In this document: in pieces, positions 27,306 to 36,877 of the stretch
Position numbering within the stretch: position 1 is the stretch's first letter
Layout of the letters: every line of letters begins with the position of its first letter
Origin: an uncultured Litoreibacter sp.
GTDB lineage: Bacteria; Pseudomonadota; Alphaproteobacteria; Rhodobacterales; Rhodobacteraceae
Reading direction: 5' to 3'
NCBI RefSeq assembly: GCF_947487515.1
Contig: NZ_CANKWO010000002.1
Coordinates: forward strand, 248,001 to 312,000
Length of the DNA stretch: 64,000 nucleotides
Made by a program: the position numbers and the translations under genes
The notes under the pieces: model-generated
Seen by the model: the letters and a program-made list of their open reading frames with translations, nothing else
What the model was told of the DNA's origin: nothing
Database searches by the model: none

Positions 27306-28655
27306 ATGACACAGCATGACACCCTTCGCCGCTACGGCTTGTTTTCTTCTCGGGCGCCAAGATACACCAGCTATCCCACGGCCCCTCATTTCAACAAAAA
27401 TGTCGGGGCAGAGACCATGGCGAATTGGTTGGAACAGGTGCCAGAGCGGGCGAAGGTGTCGCTCTACATCCATATCCCTTTTTGCCGCAGACTGTGCTGG
27501 TTCTGCGCGTGCCGTACGCAAGGCACTCAAACCGACGCTCCTTTGCGCGGGTATTTGGACATGCTCAAGGCAGAATTGGCGATGGTAGCGAACAGCCTGC
27601 CGGCGAATGTGCAGCTCAGCCGCCTGCATTGGGGCGGAGGCACTCCGACCATCTTGCCGCCAGCGATGATCACTGAACTGGCCGAAGAAATTGATCACCA
27701 TTTCCCCCTGTCGACGGGATCGGAGTTTTCTGTAGAGGTTGACCCGACCATGGTTGATCCCGGCAAGGTGAAAGCTTTGGGGGCCGCTGGCTTGACCCGC
27801 GTCAGCCTCGGTGTTCAGGACTTTGATCCAAAGGTCCAAACAGCGATCGGTCGCATTCAAAGTTTTGACGAAACCAAATGGGCTGCCGATGCCTTGCGCG
27901 ATGTTGGCGCCCAAAATCTGAACCTCGACATTCTGTATGGGTTACCATTTCAAACGGCGACCAGCTTAACCGACACCGTGGCGAAAACGCTGGAGCTGTC
28001 ACCGGATCGCCTCGCCTTGTATGGGTATGCCCATGTTCCATGGGCCGCAAAACGTCAGGTCCTTATTCCCGAGGCAGAGCTACCCGACGGCCCCATGCGC
28101 TATGCCTTGTTTCATCTCGCGTCCCAGCTGTTTGGAAGTTTTGGCTATGATGCAATTGGCATTGATCACTTCGCACGGGCAGGTGACGGCTTGCTGAATG
28201 CGTCACTGAACGGGACATTGCGGCGCAATTTTCAAGGCTACACAGACGATCAGGCCGAAGTTCTTATCGGCATCGGGGCCTCGTCCATTTCCCGCTTCCC
28301 ACAAGGCTACGCACAAAATGCGCCAGGAACCGGCGAATACGCGACCGCGATCTCTTCGGGGAAGCTGGCCACCTCCAAGGGCCATATCCTGAGTGACGAT
28401 GACCGGTTGCGCGCCAAACTTATAGAAGACCTAATGTGTCGCTTTGCCGTCGATGCCTCAACGGTGGCTGAAACCACCGGGACAAAATCTGCGGAGGTCA
28501 ACGCCATTTTGGCCGATCTGCACAGCCGCTATAAGGACGTTACCACGATGACCACAGACACGTTCACCTTAACCGAACCCGCCCTATCGCGACTGTTGGC
28601 TATGGATCTGGACGCGTATCAAGCCGAAACCAACCGTCATTCGCTAGCGATTTAA
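27306..28655 (+). CDS. hemN: Oxygen-independent coproporphyrinogen III oxidase (radical SAM)
   Basis: The 449-residue radical SAM enzyme converts coproporphyrinogen III to protoporphyrinogen IX without oxygen. The cluster motif is HIPFCRRLCWFCACRTQ (CxxxCxxC), followed by HWGGGTPTIL. The N-terminal RYTSYPTAPHF is specific to HemN proper rather than HemW. A divergent fnrL and a perfect FNR box at the promoter indicate anaerobic induction. Confidence 0.95.
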   Translation: MTQHDTLRRYGLFSSRAPRYTSYPTAPHFNKNVGAETMANWLEQVPERAKVSLYIHIPFCRRLCWFCACRTQGTQTDAPLRGYLDMLKAELAMVANSLPANVQLSRLHWGGGTPTILPPAMITELAEEIDHHFPLSTGSEFSVEVDPTMVDPGKVKALGAAGLTRVSLGVQDFDPKVQTAIGRIQSFDETKWAADALRDVGAQNLNLDILYGLPFQTATSLTDTVAKTLELSPDRLALYGYAHVPWAAKRQVLIPEAELPDGPMRYALFHLASQLFGSFGYDAIGIDHFARAGDGLLNASLNGTLRRNFQGYTDDQAEVLIGIGASSISRFPQGYAQNAPGTGEYATAISSGKLATSKGHILSDDDRLRAKLIEDLMCRFAVDASTVAETTGTKSAEVNAILADLHSRYKDVTTMTTDTFTLTEPALSRLLAMDLDAYQAETNRHSLAI

Positions 28656-28659
28656 GTGG

Positions 28660-28896
28660 TTAGAACGCCTTGAAGGTCAGCGTGGTTAGCGTTCGCTCAA
28701 TTCCCGAGATCGTCAGCAGATTGTCATTGATAAACTTGCCGATGTCCTCGGCTTCGGGAACATAGATTTTCAGCAACAGGTCAAATGCGCCTGAGGTCGA
28801 ATAGAGCTCGGAGTGGAACTCCTTCAGGACGATATCTTCGGCGACCTTATAGCCTTGCCCCGGCTTGCATCTGATCTGAACAAATACGCAATTCAT
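28660..28896 (-). CDS. Lrp/AsnC ligand-binding (RAM) domain protein without DNA-binding domain
   Basis: The 78-residue protein (NCVFVQIRCKPGQGYKVAEDI, SGAFDLLLKIYVPEAEDIGKF, TLTTLTFKAF) is an isolated alpha-beta barrel domain of the Lrp/AsnC kind with no helix-turn-helix. The track start at 28974 is upstream; the ATG at 28896 is favoured because AGGGAG precedes it. Such stand-alone domains are common in Rhodobacterales and may tune Lrp proteins or bind amino acids; function is inferred. It is convergent with hemN, 4 bases apart. Confidence 0.8.
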   Translation of the reverse strand: MNCVFVQIRCKPGQGYKVAEDIVLKEFHSELYSTSGAFDLLLKIYVPEAEDIGKFINDNLLTISGIERTLTTLTFKAF

Positions 28897-29073
28897 CTGG
28901 GTCTCCCTAAGTGCATTTTTCGCACCTTGCCACGCCCGTGCCGCCGAGGAAAGAGACCTCGCCCCCCTGCTCACTTCGGCACATACCCCCTAAAACAACC
29001 CGTGGAGTTTCGCTAGATTTCACTTCTTCTATGTGGCATTAGCTGGAGCAGAACAGACATCAGGAATACTTTT

Positions 29074-29890
<817 letters not shown>

Positions 29891-30073
29891 TCGGGTAGAC
29901 CTTATCTCCTGCCGCAAGCTGGCCATTGCTCCGCGACCACAAGTCGGAGCGGTCGTGATCTGCGCGCTGCGACTGCCCGTCGCGCGGCACAGTGGTTGTC
30001 ATACTTGCAACAATTGGAATATGTTTTTCGCGCGTCACTTCCGTTTTCCGCTCTGAGGCCGCAAAAAGACCAC

Positions 30074-30505
30074 ATGGAAACAGAATTTACCCTTTGGCAA
30101 TCGTTGGGCGGCGGCGTTTTAATCGGTGCTGCCTCCGTTCTCTTGATGGCAACTCTTGGGCGCATTATGGGGGCGACCGGAATTCTCGCTGGCCTCCTGT
30201 CGCCTGAGGACGCACAGGATTTCAAATGGCGGGCGGCAGTGCTACTCGGCATGATATCCGGCCCCTTGGCCGTGATGTTCGTTACAGGCCGATTGCCAGA
30301 AATTCAGGTGCCCGTTTCCCCCCTGATGTTGATCATCGGTGGCTTCATTGTCGGCATGGGCGTTACCTTCGGGTCCGGCTGCACTTCGGGCCACGGAGTG
30401 TGCGGAATGGCGCGACTGTCCTCTCGTTCTATCGTGGCGACACTCACCTTTATGCTGTTCACTGGCGTAACTGTTTACGTGGTTCGCCACGTGTTGGGAG
30501 CCTAA
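30074..30505 (+). CDS. YeeE/YedE family sulfur transporter, N-terminal half protein
   Basis: A 143-residue membrane protein with about four hydrophobic segments. The motif FGSGCTSGHGVCGMARLSSRS is the hallmark of YeeE/YedE (DUF395) proteins, in which the cysteines line a thiosulfate or polysulfide pathway. The track ORF begins earlier; the ATG at 30074 gives the usual METEFT start. The TAA is followed after two bases by the start of the second half, so both are made together as a two-gene transporter. Confidence 0.85.
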   Translation: METEFTLWQSLGGGVLIGAASVLLMATLGRIMGATGILAGLLSPEDAQDFKWRAAVLLGMISGPLAVMFVTGRLPEIQVPVSPLMLIIGGFIVGMGVTFGSGCTSGHGVCGMARLSSRSIVATLTFMLFTGVTVYVVRHVLGA

Positions 30506-30507
30506 GC

Positions 30508-30942
30508 ATGCGCCTTTTGATAAGCTACGTCGTCGGGTTGATCTTCGGCATTGGTATTTCCATTTCGGGCATGGCGAACCCAGCGAAAGTGCTAAACTTC
30601 TTTGACATCGCTGGCACATGGGATCCCAGCCTCATCTTCGTCATGGGAGGCGCGTTGGTCACAGCATTTCTTGGCTACCGCTTTGTGCTGCGCCGCCCTG
30701 CCCCTGCATTTGAGGATAGCTTTAGGGTGCCGACGCGCCGCGACCTTGACCTTCCGCTGATTGGCGGATCCGCGTTATTCGGGATTGGCTGGGGCATTGC
30801 CGGCTTTTGCCCCGGCGGATCACTTCCCGCACTTGGCACCGGTCGATCAGAAGTCATCCTGTTTGTAGCCGCTTTACTTGTTGGCATTTTCGCAGCCAAG
30901 TTTTTGCAACGCTACTTCAAATCTGCTGCCACCAGAGCCTGA
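30508..30942 (+). CDS. YeeE/YedE family sulfur transporter, C-terminal half protein (DUF6691-type)
   Basis: A 144-residue membrane protein with about four hydrophobic segments. It contains GISISGMANPAKVLNFFDIAGTWDPSL and the second cysteine motif GIGWGIAGFCPGGSLPALGTG. It is the partner of the preceding gene. The ArsR regulator downstream suggests control by sulfide or persulfide. Confidence 0.85.
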   Translation: MRLLISYVVGLIFGIGISISGMANPAKVLNFFDIAGTWDPSLIFVMGGALVTAFLGYRFVLRRPAPAFEDSFRVPTRRDLDLPLIGGSALFGIGWGIAGFCPGGSLPALGTGRSEVILFVAALLVGIFAAKFLQRYFKSAATRA

Positions 30943-31113
30943 CACCTCCCCTCACCCGTCGGTGGGACTGGCCCGAGGGAAAGATAAGATCGCCGCCACT
31001 GCGTCATCTCGGGTTCCCCCAAAGCCGGAGGCTACGCAACTGGGTCACTTGGATTGCCAAACACCGCCTGCGCCTTGTACCAAAGTGCAAATGTGATCGA
31101 TAGAGATGGCCCG

Positions 31114-31449
31114 ATGAACCAGCCCGCCAGCCCCAAAGATATGTCCGATGAAGACATCAACCGGATGATGGAAAATGCGTGCAATGCCTCCAACTTCCTC
31201 AAGGCCATCAGCCACGAGGGCCGGCTCATGATCCTTTGCCACTTGGCCACCGGAGAAAAATCGGTCACCGAGTTGGAAAGGTTGCTCTCCGTCCGTCAGG
31301 CGGCTGTGTCCCAACAGCTTTCACGGTTGCGCAGCGAAGGGCTTGTGACCCCGCGGCGTGACGGCAAGGCCATCTACTACAGTTTGACAGATCAGCGCGC
31401 CATTCAGATACTCGATGTGCTGTACGACCTGTTTTGTCAGGCCAAGTAA
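31114..31449 (+). CDS. ArsR-family repressor, SqrR/BigR-like persulfide sensor
   Basis: The 111-residue winged-helix protein has LKAISHEGRLMILCHLATGEKSVTELERLLSVRQAAVSQQLSRLRSEGLV as its DNA-binding core. Cysteines occur at residues 23, 42 and 108 (MILCHL and DLFCQ). The last two coincide with the pair that forms a tetrasulfide link in SqrR and BigR, regulators of sulfide detoxification. It follows the YeeE/YedE pair on the same strand, which supports a role in sulfur-species response. Binding of metal instead is possible but the cysteine spacing does not suggest it. Convergent with dnaE2. Confidence 0.8.
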   Translation: MNQPASPKDMSDEDINRMMENACNASNFLKAISHEGRLMILCHLATGEKSVTELERLLSVRQAAVSQQLSRLRSEGLVTPRRDGKAIYYSLTDQRAIQILDVLYDLFCQAK

Positions 31450-31467
31450 GCCGCGCTACTGCTGAAC

Positions 31468-34400
31468 CTAGTGAAAATCACGGCTCGGGAAGAGCCGCTT
31501 GGCTTGCTCGCGTGGATGCCGCGCGCGCGCGGGTTGGTTCCGCCGCCGCGGGGCATCATCCGCCTGAGGCTGCGTCACGCCAACTGCGGCTTCCAAGGGG
31601 TGCCCTAGGTCTGTCAACCTGTGCGACATGTCTTCGATGTTTTGTGCAATCAAATGCACCACAATTCCCTCGCGCTGCAAATATCCCGTGACACGCAACA
31701 ATCGCCCCCCCATGACGACACGGCGAAATTGCTCATAGACCTTGGACCACACCACAACATTGGACACCCCGCTTTCGTCCTCTAGCGTCAGGAAGATCAC
31801 CCCCGATGCAGTACCCGGTCGCTGGCGGGTAATAACCAAGCCGCACACGCTGGTCCGCCCCAATGGGGCTGTCGCCAGCTTGTTATGCGGCGTCAGGCCG
31901 GACATCGAGGGGCGCAGCAGCTCCATTGGATGCGCCTTTAGCGTCAAGCGCATGGAGACGTAATCTTCCACCACCTCCTCGCCCAGATGCATGGCCGGCA
32001 GTTCCACCTTCGGCTCATATATGCTTTCCCCATCAACGGGGTCATTGAATAATGGCAGCGGGGTTTGGCTGCGCACCGCTTTCACTTTCCAAAGCGCATC
32101 GCGGCGCGTCAGCCCCATGTCGGAAAACGCATCCGCCTCTGCCAAACGCTCCAACACCGATGGGGCCACGCCAGCGCGTAGCCAAACGGCCTCGGGGTCG
32201 CGGTAGCCATTGCCGCGTGCGGATACAATCCACCCCGCGTCTTCTTCCTTGAAGCCCTTGATCTGGCGAAACCCCAATCGCAAGGCCAGCGCGCCATCGG
32301 CCCTGCGCTCCAACGTGTTGTCCCATGTGCTGGAGTTCACACAAATCGGGCGCACCTCCACCTGATGCTCTCGTGCATCGCGCACCAGTTGTGCGGGCGC
32401 GTAAAACCCCATTGGCTGCGAGTTGAGCAACGCACAGGCGAAGATCGCCGGATGGTGGCATTTGAGCCATGCCGACACATAGGCCAACATCGCAAAGGCC
32501 GCCGCATGGCTTTCGGGGAAGCCATAGTCCGCAAAGCCCTCGACCTGACCGAAACACCGCTGGGCCACGTCTTCGCTGTAGCCGTTCTTCAGCATGCCAT
32601 TGACGAATTTATCCCTGAATTTCCCAATCGTCCCCATTCGCCGGAACGACGCGATGGAGCGGCGCAAGTGATCCGCCTCCTCTGCCGTAAAGCCCGCGCC
32701 AACCACCGCGATTTGCATCGCTTGTTCTTGGAACAACGGCACCCCAAGCGTGCGCCTTGTCACCTCGGCCAAAGCTGGGCCAAAGGGCTCGGCTTCCTCC
32801 AAACCCTGCCTGCGCCTGATATATGGCTGCACCATCCCGCCTTGAATTGGCCCCGGGCGTACAATCGCCACCTCGATCACCAAGTCATAAAAGGTCGCGG
32901 GCTTCATCCGCGGCAGAAAATTCATCTGCGCGCGGCTCTCCACCTGAAACACCCCCACCGCATCCGCGTTTTGCAACATCTGGTAGGTGGTCTTATCCTC
33001 TTGGGGCACCGTCGCAATGCTCAGGCTTTTGCGCTCGTGCTCCTCCATCAGACCGAAGGCTTTGCGGATGCAACTGAGCATCCCCAACCCAAGGATATCG
33101 ACCTTCAGAATGCCAAGCGTGTCGATATCATCCTTATCCCACTCAATAATCGTGCGATCGTCCATCGCCGCATTTTCAATCGGGCACAGCTCGTCCAGCC
33201 GCCCCTTGGTGATCACAAAGCCCCCTACATGCTGGGACAAATGGCGTGGAAAGCCGATGATTTCACCAATCAACCGAATGGTCTGCGCAAGGCGGCGGTC
33301 GCTGGGGTCGAGGCCCAGCTCTTTGATGCGCTCAGGGTCCGCCCCCCCGTTCGACATACCCCATATCTGCCCCGACAGACCGGCCGTGACATCTTGAGAC
33401 AGGCCCATCACTTTGCCTACCTCGCGAATGGCCGCCCGCGACCGGAAGTGGATCACCGTCGCACAAAGCCCCGCGCGGTGGCGGCCGTATTTCTGGTAAA
33501 TCCATTGGATCACCTCTTCGCGGCGCTCATGCTCAAAGTCCACGTCGATATCCGGCGGCTCGCCACGGTGCTTGGAGACGAAACGCTCAAACACCATGGC
33601 GATCTGGTCGGGCGAGACATCGGTAACCCCCAGCAGGTAACACAAAATCGAGTTGGCCGCCGAGCCGCGCCCTTGGCACAGGATACCGGCGGATTTTGCG
33701 AATTGGACAATGTCGTGGACGGTAAGGAAATAGGCCGCAAAGCCAAGCTCCGCCACGACCCGCAATTCCTTCTCCATCAGATCACGGGCACGGGTCGTCT
33801 CGCCCTTGGGATAGCGGCGTTTCAATCCTTCTTCCGCCAAGCGTTGAAGGCGGTCTTGCGGCGCCTCTACGGTGGACACCTCATCGGGGTATTCATAGCT
33901 CAATTCGCTCAGACAAAAGCTGCACCGCGCGGTGATCTCTAGCGTTCGGCGCAGGGCGGCGGGATGGTTGCGGTATAGGCGCGCCATGTCATCATGCCCC
34001 TTCAAGCGTCGCTCCGAATTGGGCAAGGCACGGGTACCTATCTGGTCGATGGTGATATGTTCGCGCATGCAGGTCAGCACGTCGGCCAATTGCTTACGGC
34101 TGGCGTGGTGCATCAACGCGTCCCCCACCGCAACCATCGGGGCAGAGCACCCTAAGGCCAGCGTCGCGCAGGCATTAAAGTAGGCCTGATCCGTACCGTC
34201 ATATCGCGGCACCGCGCCAAGGAAAACATGCCCCGGAAACTGCCGGTGAACACGTTGAATATGCCCGCGCGCATGAGCCAATGCCTTTTGCGGCAAAGCG
34301 ATCAAGGTCATGCCCGCGCCCCCTTCCAGCAGGTCGTTTATATCAAGGTGGCATTCCCCTTTTTCGGCGCGACGTTTGCCCAAAGTTAGCAACCGTGTCA

Positions 34401-34707
34401 GACGTTGATAGGCCGCTTTATCACGTGGCAATGCCACCCAATCGACCGAGCTGTCACGCAACACAAGGCGGCACCCCACGATCAGCTTAGGCACCACCGC
34501 ACCGTCGGCTTCGCGCGCCAGCTCCTTCAAGGCAGAATACGCGCGCACCACGCCAGCCAAAGAATTCCTGTCCGTGATAGCTACCGCAGCAAGACCCAAT
34601 TCTGTAGCGCGGGCCACCATCTCTTCAGGGTGGGATGCGCCGCGCAAAAAGGTGAAGTTGGTAGTCACACACAGTTCTGCATATTTGTCATAAGCGGTCT
34701 CAATCAT
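31468..34707 (-). CDS. dnaE2: Error-prone DNA polymerase DnaE2 (ImuC)
   Basis: The 1079-residue C-family polymerase has an N-terminal PHP domain (AELCVTTNFTFLRGASHPEEM), the catalytic aspartates in PPDIDVDFEHERREEVIQWIY, a helix-hairpin-helix region, and an OB-fold near the C-terminus (SVCGLVITRQRPGTASGVIFLTLEDESG). DnaE2 differs from replicative DnaE in its shorter tail. It works with ImuA and ImuB in damage-induced mutagenesis. Start overlaps the imuB stop by 4 bases. Confidence 0.95.
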   Translation of the reverse strand: MIETAYDKYAELCVTTNFTFLRGASHPEEMVARATELGLAAVAITDRNSLAGVVRAYSALKELAREADGAVVPKLIVGCRLVLRDSSVDWVALPRDKAAYQRLTRLLTLGKRRAEKGECHLDINDLLEGGAGMTLIALPQKALAHARGHIQRVHRQFPGHVFLGAVPRYDGTDQAYFNACATLALGCSAPMVAVGDALMHHASRKQLADVLTCMREHITIDQIGTRALPNSERRLKGHDDMARLYRNHPAALRRTLEITARCSFCLSELSYEYPDEVSTVEAPQDRLQRLAEEGLKRRYPKGETTRARDLMEKELRVVAELGFAAYFLTVHDIVQFAKSAGILCQGRGSAANSILCYLLGVTDVSPDQIAMVFERFVSKHRGEPPDIDVDFEHERREEVIQWIYQKYGRHRAGLCATVIHFRSRAAIREVGKVMGLSQDVTAGLSGQIWGMSNGGADPERIKELGLDPSDRRLAQTIRLIGEIIGFPRHLSQHVGGFVITKGRLDELCPIENAAMDDRTIIEWDKDDIDTLGILKVDILGLGMLSCIRKAFGLMEEHERKSLSIATVPQEDKTTYQMLQNADAVGVFQVESRAQMNFLPRMKPATFYDLVIEVAIVRPGPIQGGMVQPYIRRRQGLEEAEPFGPALAEVTRRTLGVPLFQEQAMQIAVVGAGFTAEEADHLRRSIASFRRMGTIGKFRDKFVNGMLKNGYSEDVAQRCFGQVEGFADYGFPESHAAAFAMLAYVSAWLKCHHPAIFACALLNSQPMGFYAPAQLVRDAREHQVEVRPICVNSSTWDNTLERRADGALALRLGFRQIKGFKEEDAGWIVSARGNGYRDPEAVWLRAGVAPSVLERLAEADAFSDMGLTRRDALWKVKAVRSQTPLPLFNDPVDGESIYEPKVELPAMHLGEEVVEDYVSMRLTLKAHPMELLRPSMSGLTPHNKLATAPLGRTSVCGLVITRQRPGTASGVIFLTLEDESGVSNVVVWSKVYEQFRRVVMGGRLLRVTGYLQREGIVVHLIAQNIEDMSHRLTDLGHPLEAAVGVTQPQADDAPRRRNQPARARHPREQAKRLFPSRDFH

Positions 34708-36182
34708 GCGAATTCACCTTGCACAAACCAGCCTGGGTTCTGCGGCGTGAAGTACAACCACAGCCGCCGCCCCTGCCGTGTTTCCACATGCCAGTAATCG
34801 CGCACGCCGGACCGCCAGTTGTCATCCACCAGCCACCATTCAGGCGTGATCCGTTCCGGCCCTGTGGCCCGCGCCGTAGACAGCGACATGCGACGCCAGC
34901 GAAATTGCCTCGGGGGTTGGGATGCGGTCCCCGCAATCGGTTCCGGCGGGAACAGGTTCAACGGGCGCGGGCGCAGCGCGACCCATGGCCCCTCAGGCTC
35001 GGAATAGGCGGCGGGGGCTGTCAGGAAGCTTCGCTCTGGAATGTGACTGTCTGCGGGCAAGACGCGTTGGATATTTTCCAAGCCGATCCGCGTCCCAACC
35101 CGCGAAATCAAGTCGTCTAGCTGGTCCTTGCATGACAGGGTGACCGTGCTGATTTGCTGCGCAGGCAGGGGCAAGACCTGCACGGCCTCCAACCGCATTT
35201 GGTCAATGCCAAACCCCGCATCCACATCTGCCACGCCTCGTTCAAACAAGGGCAGTATACGCTGCGGATCCCGAAGAGGGCGGGCAAGGCGCAACTCAAC
35301 AGTTTGCGCCTCCTGATCAACACGTCGCAAGGTCAGGCATAAAACCCGCGCGCCCACGTCTTGCGCCTTAAGCTTGGCGCAAAGGGCCTTCAGCAATCGT
35401 GACGCGCCCGCCATCACGTCACCTTGCAAGCCAATCGGTTCAGGCAGGGTGATCCGCACACCGTAATGAGGCGGGTCAGCCAGTGGGGTAACCTGCTCCG
35501 GTTGGCGGCCAAGCGCTTGATCCAACCGCATCATCAGCTCCGGCCCAAACCGCCGCGCAAGTGGTGCACGAGGTGACCCAGCCAAATCAGAAACCGTGCG
35601 CAACCCAAGCCGCATCAATGCCGTCGCGGTTTTGTCCTCCAGCCGTAGCGCGGCGATAGGCAGAGCGCCCAGCGCTGCCAAAGCCTGCCCCGGCGCAGCC
35701 AACCCTTCCCCGAAATGCGCCAAGCCCCACGCCGCCCCTCGTGTGTCTGCCAAACCAATTTGCGCAGTAAGCCCCGCCCGACTTAGACGTTGGCGCATGT
35801 CCGACAACATCATCGCCTCCCCCCCGTAAAGATGGGCGGCACCTGTGATGTCCAATACAAGCCCGTCGTCGCCCTCCAGTCCGACCCACGGGCAATACCG
35901 CGTCGCCCAGCGGCGCAACACATGCAAAAAGCCCGCATCACCAACCCGATCAGCAGCTCGGCTTTGCAAGTCAGGACAATAGGCGCGGGCATCGGAATAA
36001 GGCATGCCTTTGCTTAGCCCCTGCCGCTCGGCTTCGGCATTCAGGCAGTAAACCCGCTCCGCGTTGCTTTCCTTCAGCGTTAAAACGAAGGGTCCGTCAA
36101 CAGGACGCAGACGTAGTGCTCGGTCACTCGGTAACCGAGGCAGCCACATGGACGCGACGCGCCGCTGCATTCCATCGAACAT
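34704..36182 (-). CDS. imuB: ImuB, catalytically inactive Y-family polymerase
   Basis: The 492-residue protein has the fold of a Y-family polymerase but begins ASMWLPRLPSDRALRL, where active members carry the DxDxF acidic motif, so it is expected to be inactive and to act as the clamp-binding hub of the mutasome. LRTVSDLAGSPRAPLARRFG and the little-finger region FVLTLRRVDQE-like segment are visible. Internal ATG codons at 36170 or 36149 could be the true start. It overlaps imuA by up to 59 bases. Confidence 0.9.
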   Translation of the reverse strand: MFDGMQRRVASMWLPRLPSDRALRLRPVDGPFVLTLKESNAERVYCLNAEAERQGLSKGMPYSDARAYCPDLQSRAADRVGDAGFLHVLRRWATRYCPWVGLEGDDGLVLDITGAAHLYGGEAMMLSDMRQRLSRAGLTAQIGLADTRGAAWGLAHFGEGLAAPGQALAALGALPIAALRLEDKTATALMRLGLRTVSDLAGSPRAPLARRFGPELMMRLDQALGRQPEQVTPLADPPHYGVRITLPEPIGLQGDVMAGASRLLKALCAKLKAQDVGARVLCLTLRRVDQEAQTVELRLARPLRDPQRILPLFERGVADVDAGFGIDQMRLEAVQVLPLPAQQISTVTLSCKDQLDDLISRVGTRIGLENIQRVLPADSHIPERSFLTAPAAYSEPEGPWVALRPRPLNLFPPEPIAGTASQPPRQFRWRRMSLSTARATGPERITPEWWLVDDNWRSGVRDYWHVETRQGRRLWLYFTPQNPGWFVQGEFA

Positions 36183-36678
36183 TCCAAGCCCTTAGTGTTC
36201 CTGATTTGTTCTTAATAAGTTCCCACCGCTGCAGAGTCGAGTCGTCCATGTCCAAAACCGGTGCGCAACGCCAACGCGTTTCTGCCGCGTTGCTGCCCAT
36301 GCCTTCGGAAATACGACAAAGCCCGATGGTTTTCCCCGCCTTTGCTGCAAGCTGCAACCGGCGCCCTTCGGTCAAACCGATTGCCTCACTGAGGTCGGTA
36401 ATTGCTATGGAAACACCACCGTCGCGCAAAACCTCTTCCATAACTGCGAGACCCTCAAGCTGATCCTTCACCTGCGCAATCAGCAGTTTGGACGGGTCAA
36501 TAAATTCGCTTAGCCCAACAGGGTTCAACCTTTCCGAACGCCATGCCTCGCGGATCCAAAATACCTCGCCGCCAGACTGCGCAGCCGCAGCCGCCGCAAA
36601 GCTCAAGGAGCTTGCGCCGCAAACCTCATGAACGCGACACTTAAGGAGCGGGAAATACGTGGCCAAATCAGATGTCAT
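36124..36678 (-). CDS. imuA: ImuA, RecA-like mutasome component
   Basis: A 184-residue RecA/SulA-like protein (VHEVCGASSLSFAAAAAAQSGGEVFWIREAW, then LLIAQVKDQLEGLAVMEEVL). It lacks a complete Walker A motif, as ImuA proteins often do. The track ORF begins at 36780, but the ATG at 36678 gives the usual family length. It is first in the imuA-imuB-dnaE2 operon. I searched the 200 bases upstream for the alphaproteobacterial LexA site GTTC-N7-GTTC and did not see one. Confidence 0.85.
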   Translation of the reverse strand: MTSDLATYFPLLKCRVHEVCGASSLSFAAAAAAQSGGEVFWIREAWRSERLNPVGLSEFIDPSKLLIAQVKDQLEGLAVMEEVLRDGGVSIAITDLSEAIGLTEGRRLQLAAKAGKTIGLCRISEGMGSNAAETRWRCAPVLDMDDSTLQRWELIKNKSGTLRAWNVRWNAAARRVHVAASVTE

Positions 36679-36877
36679 ACGACAAGGACTACACCAAACC
36701 GGTGACGCTCCGCACCCTTTTCTCGGAGCCGCAGCCGAAAACCAAGCCATGAGACATCTGGCCTTGGCTCGGGCGGTCATTTTATCACCCCGCCAGACAT
36801 CACATCCGGCAAACTGGTTGACTGTTTCACTCTACGCCGCGATGACTTCCTCTGGAAACAATGCGGACCGGACCAAG

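Noticed and set aside
32365-33942. 525-residue plus-strand ORF
   Set aside because: It lies wholly opposite dnaE2, has atypical composition rich in R, H and P, and shows no family motifs; the minus strand encodes a clear DnaE2.
36679-36877. LexA (SOS) box before imuA
   Set aside because: No GTTC-N7-GTTC or close variant was found; GTTGACTGTTTCAC near 36819 misses key bases.
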